From NCBI RefSeq assembly GCF_009930875.1, contig NZ_CP025249.1, forward strand, positions 2,356,001 to 2,420,000: a DNA stretch of 64,000 nt, given 5' to 3'. Shown here one piece after another: positions 43,408 through 53,486 of this stretch. Made by a program: the position numbers and the translations under genes. Source of the DNA: Actinomyces sp. 432 (lineage in GTDB: Bacteria; Actinomycetota; Actinomycetes; Actinomycetales; Actinomycetaceae). The notes below the pieces were generated by a model. That model saw nothing but the letters and a program-made list of their open reading frames with translations. It did not search any database and was not told the DNA's origin. Within the stretch, counting starts at the first letter, position 1. Each line of letters starts with the position of its first letter.

Positions 43408-44424
43408 ATGCCTACCAGCGGTCAGGACGTCACCCAGTCCGACGTCGCCGCGGCTGCCGGGGTATCACGCAGCCTCGTCTCCCTCGCGCTGAGCGGCTCA
43501 CCCAAGGTTGCCGAGGACACGCGCACGCATATCTTGCAGGTGGCCGCCTCGCTCGGCTACCGCATCAACACGGCTGCCTCCGCACTGGCGCGCCAGCGCT
43601 CAACCACGATTGGGCTGGTACTTCCCAACCTCCGCAATGCCTTCTTCGAGCAGGTCTCCCGCTCGCTGGACGAGGCCGCGGCCGCGCAGGGGCTAACCGT
43701 TTTCGTCACCGTCGGCGCGCAGGACCAGGACCGGCTGCAGCGCGCGATCGGATCCCTGCTGGGCGTGCGGGTGCTCGGACTGATCCTGGTCTCCCCGTGG
43801 CTCACCGACGCGCAGCTGGTCGCCCTGGGGCAGGAAGCGCCCACCTGCCTGATCGGTCGGCTCCCACCGGGCGGGCACGTCGACGCCGTACACATCGACG
43901 AGCGACAGGCCGCCGGGCAGATCGTCTCCCACCTGGCCTCGCGCGGGGTCAGCTCCCTGGGCTACGTGGCCCCCCGCATCGGCGACGACGCCTCACGCCT
44001 GGCCCGGGAGGAGGCCTTGGCCCGGGCCGCCGGTGACGTGGGCCTGCCACTTACCACCGAGGAGGCCAGTGCCGATGACGCCGGGGCCGCCATCCGCAGT
44101 CTGCTGCGCGTGGGCACGCCGCAGATGGGGCTGATCGCGCACAATGACATGCTCGCCATCGACGCCGTCGCCGTGCTGCGGGAACTGGGACGCCATGGGG
44201 CGGGGCGCATTCCGCTGGTCTCCTACGACAACACGTACCTGGCGCGCCGTTCCGAGTTCGCCCTAACCAGCCTGAACCAGCCGGACCAGCAGATGGCCGC
44301 GGCGGCGGTGCGCCTCGTCGTCGAGCGGGCGGCCGCACTCGCGCGGCACCCCGACGCACCTCCCCCACCCAACGACATTCAGGTCGCGGGCCGCCTAGTC
44401 GTCCGCGCCTCCTCCACCGTCTAG
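43408..44424 (+). CDS. LacI-family transcriptional regulator
   Basis: The protein has 338 residues. The HTH and hinge are intact (SDVAAAAGVSRSLVSLALSG), followed by a complete effector domain ending RLVVRASSTV. It is a paralogue of the frameshifted regulator at 37950, sharing VAAAAGVSRxLVSLAL. The start follows GGGAGGG, which is enclosed in a hairpin. It is divergent from the zinc dehydrogenase and convergent with the first inositol permease. Its ligand is likely an inositol or sugar derivative. Confidence 0.9.
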   Translation: MPTSGQDVTQSDVAAAAGVSRSLVSLALSGSPKVAEDTRTHILQVAASLGYRINTAASALARQRSTTIGLVLPNLRNAFFEQVSRSLDEAAAAQGLTVFVTVGAQDQDRLQRAIGSLLGVRVLGLILVSPWLTDAQLVALGQEAPTCLIGRLPPGGHVDAVHIDERQAAGQIVSHLASRGVSSLGYVAPRIGDDASRLAREEALARAAGDVGLPLTTEEASADDAGAAIRSLLRVGTPQMGLIAHNDMLAIDAVAVLRELGRHGAGRIPLVSYDNTYLARRSEFALTSLNQPDQQMAAAAVRLVVERAAALARHPDAPPPPNDIQVAGRLVVRASSTV

Positions 44425-44511
44425 GTGCTCGGCTCCGGGGGCGCGAACGCTCGGCCTACCCACGACTACAAGATCGACTCGCGCCTTCCTGCGCGCACGG
44501 GCAGCCGGGCA

Positions 44512-44557
44512 CGTCGTTGGCGTCGATCCCGGCACGTCAGTGGTGCCGGGACCGGCC
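44512..44557. repeat. Two diverged units of the 23-bp intergenic repeat
   Basis: Units 44512-44534 (CGTCGTTGGCGTCGATCC...) and 44535-44557 (CGTCAGTGGTGCCGGGACCG) are exactly 23 bases long and share CGTC and CCGG blocks with the arrays at 5953 and 16397. The pair lies between the convergent LacI and permease genes. Confidence 0.6.
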
Positions 44558-44570
44558 CGGGCAGCGGGGG

Positions 44571-46187
44571 TCAGCTGTATTCGCGCTCGAAGCGCTCCTC
44601 CAACTCCTCCAGGGAGTCGTACTTCGTCTCGGGCACGAACTTGATGTAGAAGATCAGCGAGACCACGTTGATCAGGCAGAACACCAGGTAGGTGCCCGCG
44701 CCGCCGAGCCTGTCCATCATGATCGGGAACACGATCGCGACGATGGCATTGGCGATCCACAGGGCACCGACTGCCAGCCCCATGGCGGTGCCGCGGATCT
44801 TGCTGGGGAAGATCTCAGCGATCAGGATCCAGGTGACCGTCCCCGACTGCTTGGCGAATACAAACAGGCTCACGATGATCAGCACCAGGAAGGGCGCGAA
44901 GGTCGGGGCGCCCACGATGTCGCCGTCGGCGTTCTGGTAGGGCTGGATCAGGAAGAAGAACACCGCCGACAACAGCCCCAGGGAGACCACAATGCTGATC
45001 TCCTGGTAGATGCCGACGTGCCGGCGGGCGAACTTGGTGACCAGCCACAACCCGACCGCCGAGCCGATGAAGGACACGCCTCCGGACACCACGTTCAGCG
45101 AGATGGCATCACTCATCGGCAGCCCCGCGGCGGCTAGCACCTTCGGGGTGTAGTACATGGCGGTGTTGATGCCGGTCAGCTGATCGGCCAGACCCAGGAT
45201 GATACCGATGATGAGCAGGTGGCGCGTCCACCGGGTGCTCCAGATCTGGGACAGCCTCCACTTCTCCTGGTTGGCCTCCTTGCGCTGGATCTGCAGCATC
45301 TCGTCGATCTCCTCGGCAATGGGGCCGTCCTTGGCCTCGTTGCGCACGCGCTTGAGGGAGCCGATCGCCTCCGGTATGCGCAGGTTGGCCACATACCACC
45401 GAGACGACTCGGGCATGAGCCGAATGCCGATCCACAGGGCGACGGCCGGAAGGGACGCCAGCACCAGCATGTAGCGCCAAGTCACGCCGTTGCCGGAGCT
45501 GACCATGACGTCGGCGAAGTTCTGCACGCTCTCCCAGGCGACGGTATCACCCGCCCGCGCGACCGTATTGCCCGCACTGTTGACGACATCGCGCGAGACC
45601 GTCACCTCCGGGCCGCCGTACATCCGGGCCAGGATCGCGTTCATGGAGTAGGCAAGGAACTGTCCGAAGACGATCATCATCTGGTCTACCGCAACCAGGG
45701 TGCCGCGGATACGCTTGGGTGCCGTCTCACCGAGGAAGACCGGCACGGTTGCTGAGGCTCCGCCGACGGCGAATCCGAGGATCACCCGGAACAGGTACAG
45801 GATCCAGATGTTGGGCGCGAACGTGCAGCCCAAGGCGCCGAACAGGAAGATGATGGCCAGCAGGGTGATGTTGTGGCGCCGGCCATACTTGTCGGAGAGC
45901 TTGCCGCCTACGGACGCGCCCAGCGCTGCACCGATGCACAGCAGCCCACCGATCCAGCCCTCCTCCGTGGTGGTTAGGGCCAGCCCGTCTGCCGTGCGCG
46001 GCAGGTACATGTATGGCAGGGCGCCGGAGATCACGCCGGTGTCGTAACCGAACAGCAGGGATCCCAGGGTGGCGACAACAGCGATCGCGCCCAGCGAGCG
46101 CTTCCTGCCCGACGGCGGGGTCTGGTCGACCAGCTCCTGAATCTTCGCGCGGCTGTACTCACCGGCAGCCAGAGTCGTTGTGGACAT
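44571..46187 (-). CDS. Sugar-porter MFS permease, probably myo-inositol (IolT-like)
   Basis: The protein has 538 residues and 12 membrane helices. Sugar-porter signatures are GYDTGVISGAL (helix 1), SDKYGRRHNI (loop 2-3), PESSRWYV-type (MPESSRWYVANLR), QLTGINTAMYY (helix 7) and PETKYDSLEELEERF at the end. An unusually long insertion of about 40 residues lies near 205-245. It likely imports inositol by proton symport. AAGGAG precedes ATG 46187. Confidence 0.88.
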   Translation of the reverse strand: MSTTTLAAGEYSRAKIQELVDQTPPSGRKRSLGAIAVVATLGSLLFGYDTGVISGALPYMYLPRTADGLALTTTEEGWIGGLLCIGAALGASVGGKLSDKYGRRHNITLLAIIFLFGALGCTFAPNIWILYLFRVILGFAVGGASATVPVFLGETAPKRIRGTLVAVDQMMIVFGQFLAYSMNAILARMYGGPEVTVSRDVVNSAGNTVARAGDTVAWESVQNFADVMVSSGNGVTWRYMLVLASLPAVALWIGIRLMPESSRWYVANLRIPEAIGSLKRVRNEAKDGPIAEEIDEMLQIQRKEANQEKWRLSQIWSTRWTRHLLIIGIILGLADQLTGINTAMYYTPKVLAAAGLPMSDAISLNVVSGGVSFIGSAVGLWLVTKFARRHVGIYQEISIVVSLGLLSAVFFFLIQPYQNADGDIVGAPTFAPFLVLIIVSLFVFAKQSGTVTWILIAEIFPSKIRGTAMGLAVGALWIANAIVAIVFPIMMDRLGGAGTYLVFCLINVVSLIFYIKFVPETKYDSLEELEERFEREYS

Positions 46188-47024
46188 TGTTAATAACTCC
46201 TTGGGGAACCTGCCGAGGTACGCAGGTTAGAGGACGCGTAGATGCTAGGCGATTAACGACCCTTCGTGTCTTTGGGCGCGGCTGGCAGACGGAGGCGGTG
46301 GGTGGTGGTTGGCATGCGCGGCGCGTGCGCGATGACCCGGGCGCGCACGGCGGGGTCCACACTCGTGGCTTGCGTTTGACGGCTCACCGACCACAACGCG
46401 CTTCGCCGCCGCGGCTGGGGCTCGCCCGCCACAACGACGACTTGTGTGATCAGCCCCACAACCCGCGCGGAACGGCGTCAACCCACCGGGCACGGTGACG
46501 ACCCGCGCCCCCGGGAACGACCTCCACCCGGCGAATACGACCTCGCCGGCCCGAGTACGACCTTCGCCCGGCGAAAACGTCCTCATCAGCCCGAAACCCT
46601 CCACGATGTGGAGGGTTTGGGGAGTACGAGGTCGTATTCGGCTGGTGTGGGGTGGTCGAGTACGACCTCGTACGCCCGAATGCGACCTCATCAGCCCGAG
46701 AACGACCCCGTGCACTCACCCGAATACGACCCCGCGAGCCCCAAAACGACCCCCCGCGCGGCGAATACGACCTTCGCCCGGCGAATACGATCTCGCCGGC
46801 CCGAGGAGGCGTTCCCCGAGCACGATCACCACGCCCCAGACCCGAGAAACCCGCCCGCCCCGGCGCAAATGCCTAACCCGCCGGCCCCGACCACGCGCGG
46901 CATGCACATGCATGCGGGGCCGACCACCGCACCCGGCAGTGGCCGACCCCGCAGTTGGGCGGGTCACGTCGCGGCACCAGAGCGCCGACGCTCCGCCGCT
47001 GGATTCAGTTATCCCGGTTGCTCG
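46188..47024. other. Long gap upstream of the first permease gene
   Basis: These 837 bases hold no gene. The first ~300 bases should contain the promoter of the leftward permease gene. From 46515 to 46806 there is a 20-bp repeat array. Near 46915-46954 an imperfect 14-bp stem, GCGGGGCCGACCAC against GTGGCCGACCCCGC, could terminate the second permease gene. The long frames here are by-products of the repeats. Confidence 0.5.
46515..46806. repeat. Array of 20-bp repeats around a perfect 11-bp hairpin
   Basis: Units close to CGAATACGACCTCGCCGGCC and CGAGTACGACCTTCGCCCGG recur about every 20 bases, three before and seven after a central hairpin. The hairpin has arms AAACCCTCCAC and GTGGAGGGTTT (46594-46618) and a 3-base loop. 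Right after it, one inverted unit (GTACGAGGTCGTATTCGG) is present. Period 20 is not a coding period. The array is intergenic, between two permease genes on the same strand. Confidence 0.8.
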
Positions 47025-48479
47025 CTACTTGCGGCGCTTGAAGAGCTCACCGCTGATCACATCCGCCTCCAGCTGCTCCAGCGTACGGCCCTTGGTCTCG
47101 GGCACGAACATGAAGAAGAAGACGAAGGCGATGACGTTCAGCACGGCGAATACGAGGAAGGACATGGACAGCCCGATCGCCGAGATGACCGAGGCGAAAC
47201 CCAGGCTCAGGAAGGAGTTGGTCATCCACAGGACGAAGACCGACAGCCCCATACCGAAGGCGCGCATCTTCAGCGGGAAGATCTCCGACAACGTCACCCA
47301 GGTCGCCACGTTCAGGCACAGCTGCATCGATCCCACGAAGAACACGATCAGTGCCAGCAGCACGAAGGGCTTGACATCGTTCTCCGGCAGCACGCTCGCC
47401 GCAGTCGCAATGAGCACGTGGGTGATCGCAACCAACGCGTAGCCCCACAGGAAGGTCTTGCGCCGGGAGAAGCGGTCCATCATCTGCAGGGCGATCACCG
47501 CAGCAATCACCGAGATCGTGGCCGGTGCGATATTGGCGATCAGGGCCGCCCCGGTGCTGAAACCGGATTCCTCCAGCACCCGCTCCCCGTAGTAGAGGAT
47601 GGAGTTGATGCCCGTGGTCTGCTGGAAGAAGCCGATTCCGCAGCCGATGAGGACGATGCGCACCAGGTTCTTGTTGGAGAAGATCTCCTTAACGCTCATG
47701 TTGACCCGGCTGGCCTCCTCCTTGCTGGCAGCCTGGATCTCAGCCAGCTCGGGCTTGGCGCGTCCCTCAGGCCGCAGGTCGTCGAGAATCTCGAGCGCCT
47801 CCTGCTCACGTCCCTTGTCGGCGAGCCAGCGCGGCGACTCGGGCAGACGCGTCACCCCCAGCAGCAGGAGGATTGCGGGCACAGCGGCCAGCGCAAACAT
47901 GGCTCGCCACACCCACGGGTACTGGCTGCCCCAGACGTTGCCGATAATGGCGTTCATGATGATGGCCAGCAGCTGGCCGGTCACGATCATCATCTCGTTG
48001 CGTCCGGCCAGCGACCCGCGAATCTCATAGGGTGCGAGCTCCGCCAGGTAGACCGGCACCACCACGGAGGCCGAGCCCACGGCCAGCCCCAGGATGACCC
48101 GCCCGAAGGCCAGCATCGGCAGGTTGACTGCGGTGACGACCACGACCACGCCCACAATAAACATTGACGCCATGAGCGTGATCGCCGTCTTGCGGCCGAT
48201 CATGTCCGAGATGCGCCCGCCAGTCAGCGCACCCACGGCGCTGGCGAAGAGCAGGGAACTGACCGCGATGCCCAGGCCGAAGTCGGTCAGGTCCAGCTGA
48301 TCGGGCCTGACCATGAAGCTCTGGGCACCATTGATGACGCTGGTGTCGTAGCCGAAGAGCAGACCGCCCAGGGTGGCGATCAGGGCGACGACAGTCAGCC
48401 GGGCGCGGTAGGGACCCGGCGTCAGCGGGGGCAGCTTAGTCGCTCCGGGAGGGGCGCTGGCGGTTGGACTGTGTGACAC
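47025..48479 (-). CDS. Second sugar-porter MFS permease of the inositol region
   Basis: The protein has 484 residues and 12 membrane helices. Signatures are GYDTSVINGA, SDMIGRKTAI, LPESPRWLADKG, QQTTGINSILYYG and PETKGRTLEQLEAD at the end. It is a different paralogue from the gene at 44571. A copy of the regulon operator and promoter lies upstream (48536-48549). Inositol or a related cyclitol or sugar is the likely substrate. Confidence 0.9.
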   Translation of the reverse strand: MSHSPTASAPPGATKLPPLTPGPYRARLTVVALIATLGGLLFGYDTSVINGAQSFMVRPDQLDLTDFGLGIAVSSLLFASAVGALTGGRISDMIGRKTAITLMASMFIVGVVVVVTAVNLPMLAFGRVILGLAVGSASVVVPVYLAELAPYEIRGSLAGRNEMMIVTGQLLAIIMNAIIGNVWGSQYPWVWRAMFALAAVPAILLLLGVTRLPESPRWLADKGREQEALEILDDLRPEGRAKPELAEIQAASKEEASRVNMSVKEIFSNKNLVRIVLIGCGIGFFQQTTGINSILYYGERVLEESGFSTGAALIANIAPATISVIAAVIALQMMDRFSRRKTFLWGYALVAITHVLIATAASVLPENDVKPFVLLALIVFFVGSMQLCLNVATWVTLSEIFPLKMRAFGMGLSVFVLWMTNSFLSLGFASVISAIGLSMSFLVFAVLNVIAFVFFFMFVPETKGRTLEQLEADVISGELFKRRK

Positions 48480-48535
48480 GTTGACTCCTTTGTCGACTCA
48501 TACGGTGGGCTTCACGGTAGCACAATTACCACGAA

Positions 48536-48549
48536 ATTGTCAGGACAAA
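48536..48549 (-). promoter_or_regulatory. Regulon operator, site 4, upstream of the second permease
   Basis: ATTGTCAGGACAAA lies 57 bases upstream of the permease start codon; the symmetrical core extends to AATTTGTCCTGACAATTT on the minus strand. CTGACA within it can serve as -35. Confidence 0.65.
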
Positions 48550-48704
48550 TTGTGCGAGGGAATCGTCCCACGTGTGAGGATCGGGTTGATGAGGGATTTG
48601 AGATATGCGCCTGGCGACCTGTCAGCGCAGTGCCTCCAGGCGCTAGCGGACCTGGGCCGCGCCGCCGCAGCGGGCGGCAGCCCCGCACACTGCGGGGTGC
48701 GGGC

Positions 48705-48741
48705 GGGGCGGCTGCTGGGCGCGCAGCGCAGCAGCCGCCCC
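48705..48741 (-). terminator. Tandem hairpin terminator of the leftward inositol genes
   Basis: GGGGCGGCTGCTG (48705-48717) pairs perfectly with CAGCAGCCGCCCC (48729-48741), ending 4 bases before the stop of the iolH-like gene. A second perfect hairpin, CCCCGCA/TGCGGGG, lies at 48681-48697. Together they separate this unit from the permease gene. Confidence 0.8.
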
Positions 48742-48745
48742 CGGA

Positions 48746-49618
48746 TCAGCCGCCGAGCTCCTGGGTCAGGCGCTCCAGCGCGGCCTTGTTGTACTCGTCG
48801 GCCCGCTCGTGCCAGCCGAAGATGCACACGGATACCACACCGTCGAAGCCGACCTCACGCAGTGTGCCGAACACCTGGTCCCAGGGGACCTCGCCGTTAC
48901 CGATGGCATTGTGCTGGTGGACGGTCACATCTGCTCCCGGCGGATTGATGATGTACCGGTTGCCGTCGTTGATGCGGTGGTTGAAGCCGTCGGAGACGTG
49001 CACCTCACGGAGCTTGCCCGCTGCGGCGGCGGTGCGGATCATGCGGTCGGCGTCGCCGGCGCCGTCGGACAGGTGGAAGGTGTGCGGGCAGCAGTACTCG
49101 TAGCCGAGCCAGTCCTTGTCCACCGAGCGGACGATTTCGAGCGCCCGGTCGTGCAGCTCGACGAAGTCGTAGGGGTGCGCCTCCATGTTCAGGCGGATGC
49201 CGTACTTCTCGAAGTGCGGGATCAGCTCCTCAATGGACTTGTACCACTGCTGCTCGGAACGGCTGGCGAGGTTGCGGTCGCCGGAGAACTCCGAGACGAT
49301 GTCGCGCACGTCCAGGGCGTCCGCGAGTTCTAGCAGGCGCCGCCAGTTGCGCACCTGCGCCTGGCGCTCGGCCTCATCGGGCGAGGACCAGTTGAACACC
49401 GGGTTCAAGGTGCGCACCTTGACGCCGGAGTCCTTCTCCGCCTGCTTGAGCTCGGAGATGAAGGCGCGGTCGGCCTTGGGGTAGTGGTGCCAGAGGTGGA
49501 ACTCGTTGTTGGGCGAGAGCTCCACGTACTTGAACCCGAGCTGCGCGGCCTTGTGCAGGGTGTCCGCAGTGGACATGCTCAGGTAGTACATGTTCGGATC
49601 CAGGGCGATATCGACCAT
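48746..49618 (-). CDS. TIM-barrel sugar isomerase/epimerase (IolH-like)
   Basis: The protein has 290 residues of the xylose-isomerase-like/AP endonuclease 2 family. It has ALDPNMYYLS at the start and metal-site candidates LNMEAHPYDF, HTFHLSDG and EVHVSDGFNH. It matches the type of accessory isomerase called IolH in actinobacterial inositol clusters; the exact reaction is not established. AAAGGAG lies 8 bases before ATG 49618. It is the last gene of a three-gene unit after iolG. Confidence 0.82.
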   Translation of the reverse strand: MVDIALDPNMYYLSMSTADTLHKAAQLGFKYVELSPNNEFHLWHHYPKADRAFISELKQAEKDSGVKVRTLNPVFNWSSPDEAERQAQVRNWRRLLELADALDVRDIVSEFSGDRNLASRSEQQWYKSIEELIPHFEKYGIRLNMEAHPYDFVELHDRALEIVRSVDKDWLGYEYCCPHTFHLSDGAGDADRMIRTAAAAGKLREVHVSDGFNHRINDGNRYIINPPGADVTVHQHNAIGNGEVPWDQVFGTLREVGFDGVVSVCIFGWHERADEYNKAALERLTQELGG

Positions 49619-49655
49619 GAGGCCTCTCCTTTCGGTGGTTGCGTCCCGGCCAGCG

Positions 49656-50666
49656 TCAGGCGTAGAAGTCCGGCTTGTCGATGAGGGTGACGTCAACCAG
49701 AGGTGAGGAGGCGTCCTCCAGCGAGGCGACGGCGGCGTCGACCACGGAGGTGGCCGCGTAGCCGTCCCAGGAGGTTGAGCCGGTGTGCTCGTCGCGGGCG
49801 ACGGCGTTGATCCACTCCTGGAACTCGCGGTTGAAGGCACCCTGGAAGCGGTCGATGTGCGACTGGCACATGGCGTTGCGGTTGCCGTAGGCGTCGCGGA
49901 TGTGGATCTTCTCCTGGTCGCCCAGGCGCACCGCCGCGGTCTCGAGCACGAGCTCGCACTCGATGGAGTATGCCCACTGCAGGTTGACGTTGACCTCGTC
50001 GTCGATGCGCACGCCGGACTCGGTGTACATGACCACCACGACCGGGTCGATCAGGTGGTCGAAGCGGTGGGTGGTGGACTTCGGGCGCTCGACGCGCACC
50101 TTGACGATCTCCTCCCCCAGCAGCCAGCGCATGGTGTCGATCTCGTGGATGGCGGTGTCGTCGATGGCCATGCGCGAGGTGTAGGACTCCGGCACCGACG
50201 GGTTGCGGTGGCGGTTGTGGACCAGCAGCGCCTGCCCGTTCTCCCCCGCATCCAGGACGGCCTTCATCTCGTTGTAGGCGGCGTCGAAGCGGCGCATGAA
50301 GCCGACGGTGACCAGCTTCTTGCCGGCCTTCTGCTCGGCCTGCATGATCTTGAGGCAGTCCTCGGCGGTGGTGGCCAGCGGCTTCTCGCACAGGACGTAC
50401 TTGCCGGCCTCGATGCACTTGATGACGTCAGGAGCGTGCACCTTGCCGAAGGTGGCGATGACGACGGCGTCGACCTCGGGGTCATTGATCAGCTCGTCGG
50501 AGGTGTGGTAGGCCTTCGCCCCGTAGGGCTCGGCGGCCGAGACTGCGGCGTCGTGGTTGATGTCCGCCACGGCGACGATCTTGCCGCCGGACAGGTCGTT
50601 GGTGATGCGGGCGAGGTGGGCGCGGCCCATGCCGCCGGCGCCGATGAGACCAATGCGAACGGTCAT
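49656..50666 (-). CDS. iolG: Inositol 2-dehydrogenase (IolG type)
   Basis: The protein has 336 residues with a Gfo/Idh/MocA fold. It has Rossmann loop IGLIGAGGMGRAHL, EKPLATTAED with the catalytic Lys, and the active site DDTAIHEIDTMRWLLG with Asp and His. It oxidises myo-inositol to 2-inosose with NAD. It lies between two TIM-barrel genes in one unit (gaps 77 and 37 bases). A second IolG-type gene occurs at 60873, so symbol assignment between them is uncertain. Confidence 0.85.
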   Translation of the reverse strand: MTVRIGLIGAGGMGRAHLARITNDLSGGKIVAVADINHDAAVSAAEPYGAKAYHTSDELINDPEVDAVVIATFGKVHAPDVIKCIEAGKYVLCEKPLATTAEDCLKIMQAEQKAGKKLVTVGFMRRFDAAYNEMKAVLDAGENGQALLVHNRHRNPSVPESYTSRMAIDDTAIHEIDTMRWLLGEEIVKVRVERPKSTTHRFDHLIDPVVVVMYTESGVRIDDEVNVNLQWAYSIECELVLETAAVRLGDQEKIHIRDAYGNRNAMCQSHIDRFQGAFNREFQEWINAVARDEHTGSTSWDGYAATSVVDAAVASLEDASSPLVDVTLIDKPDFYA

Positions 50667-50743
50667 TACTTCTCTCTCTTCCTTGAGACTTCGCTGAGGC
50701 TTCGTTGTGGCTGAGGCTTTGCGGGCGGGCTCGGCAGCGCCGC

Positions 50744-51685
50744 TCAGGCCAGGCCCAGGCCGCACTCGGCCAGGTACTTGCGCATGTTGATGGCGTTGGG
50801 CTTGGGGAAGGACGGGTCACAGGGGTAGCAGTCCTGCTCGCAGATGCAGTAGATCGGCTTGTCCAGCTCGGCGAGCGCGTCCACGAAGGCGTGCATCTCC
50901 GGCAGGCCCGCCGGCGGGCAGACCGAGGCGCCCTTGGTGACCGCCTCGCCGAAGGGCCAGTCCTTCTCATGGGCCTCACGAGTGATGTCCTCATCGAAGG
51001 CCTTGATGTGCACGTAGGTGATGCGCTCGGGGTACTTCTTGCACAGCTCCACCGGGTCGCCGCCGCCGTAGACCACGTGACCGGAGTCCAGGCACAGGTT
51101 GACGTACCTGGGGTCGGTGGCGTCGAAGATGCGGGCGATCTCCTCGGGCGTCTCAATGTGGGAGTCGCCGTGGGGGTGCAGCACCATCTTCAGGCCGTAG
51201 TCCTCCAGCAGCATCTGGCCGAGCGCGTTGGCGTGCTCGACGTACAGCTTCCAGGCGTCGTCGCTCAGGACGCGGTCGTCGGTCCACTCCCAGGTCTTGT
51301 CATCGCGGTAGAGCGGGGGCAGGTGAACCATGTACTCGGCGCCGACGGCGGCGTGGGTCTCGGCGATCTCCCGGAAGTGCCTGACCGTCTCGGGCCAGGC
51401 CTCGGCCTTGTGCAGAATGCCCCAGCCGGTTCCTGCGACGACCCGCATGCCGTACTCGTCGCACCACTTCTGGAGCTCCTTGGGGTCGGTGGGGAAGTAG
51501 CCCCAGGGGCCGGTCTCGATGACCTCGAAGCCGGCCTCGGCCATCTCCTCCCACGCCTGGCGGGGCGGCATCTGCTTGGGATCGTCGGCGAACCAGACAC
51601 CCCACTGGTCCGGACACACTCCGATGGTGAGCTTGGAGTACTTCGGGTCGTTGGTGTTGACGGCCTTGGAGGCGGTAGACGTCAT
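50744..51685 (-). CDS. TIM-barrel sugar phosphate isomerase/epimerase family protein (IolE-like)
   Basis: The protein has 313 residues. Metal ligands are probably Glu in EVIETGPWGY, His in MVLHPHGDSHIE, Asp in NLCLDSGHV, His in YVHIKAFD and Glu in ICEQDCY. It is related to inosose dehydratases but distinct from the clear IolE at 40430, so it may be a second dehydratase or an inosose isomerase (IolI role). ATG 51685 follows AGGAG at 5 bases. It is the first gene of the unit that continues with iolG. Confidence 0.82.
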   Translation of the reverse strand: MTSTASKAVNTNDPKYSKLTIGVCPDQWGVWFADDPKQMPPRQAWEEMAEAGFEVIETGPWGYFPTDPKELQKWCDEYGMRVVAGTGWGILHKAEAWPETVRHFREIAETHAAVGAEYMVHLPPLYRDDKTWEWTDDRVLSDDAWKLYVEHANALGQMLLEDYGLKMVLHPHGDSHIETPEEIARIFDATDPRYVNLCLDSGHVVYGGGDPVELCKKYPERITYVHIKAFDEDITREAHEKDWPFGEAVTKGASVCPPAGLPEMHAFVDALAELDKPIYCICEQDCYPCDPSFPKPNAINMRKYLAECGLGLA

Positions 51686-51798
51686 TGTCACTCCTAGGAG
51701 TTCAGCTGGATCGCTCGGACCGGTGGCGGCCGACCCGAGCGTCCGAATCGTTTCGGACAACTACGAGTGTAACGGTCGGCACCCGAAAACACCAGAGA

Positions 51799-51812
51799 TT
51801 TGTACTGACAAA
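51799..51812 (-). promoter_or_regulatory. Regulon operator, site 5
   Basis: TTTGTACTGACAAA with flanking AT (AATTTGTCAGTACAAAT on the minus strand) lies about 115 bases upstream of the TIM-barrel gene at 51685, in the 226-base gap after iolA. It makes a separate transcription unit likely. Confidence 0.7.
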
Positions 51813-51911
51813 TTTGGGGACGAGCTTGGCCCGACGCAGCGCGCGCCGTGCGCCCCCGCAGCCATGGCACTGCAGGGGCGCACGCGCGGGGACCGCGCCG
51901 TCTAGCCGCGC

Positions 51912-53432
<1,521 letters not shown>

Positions 53433-53486
53433 CACTGACTCCTTCGTGTGTTCTCGGTTCAGGCTCGTTCAGGTAGGGGCCGCCGC

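Noticed and set aside
46446-48167. Plus-strand frame of 573 codons across the repeat array and a permease gene
   Set aside because: The first part translates the 20-bp repeats and the rest is antisense to the MFS gene; the repeat period is not a multiple of three.
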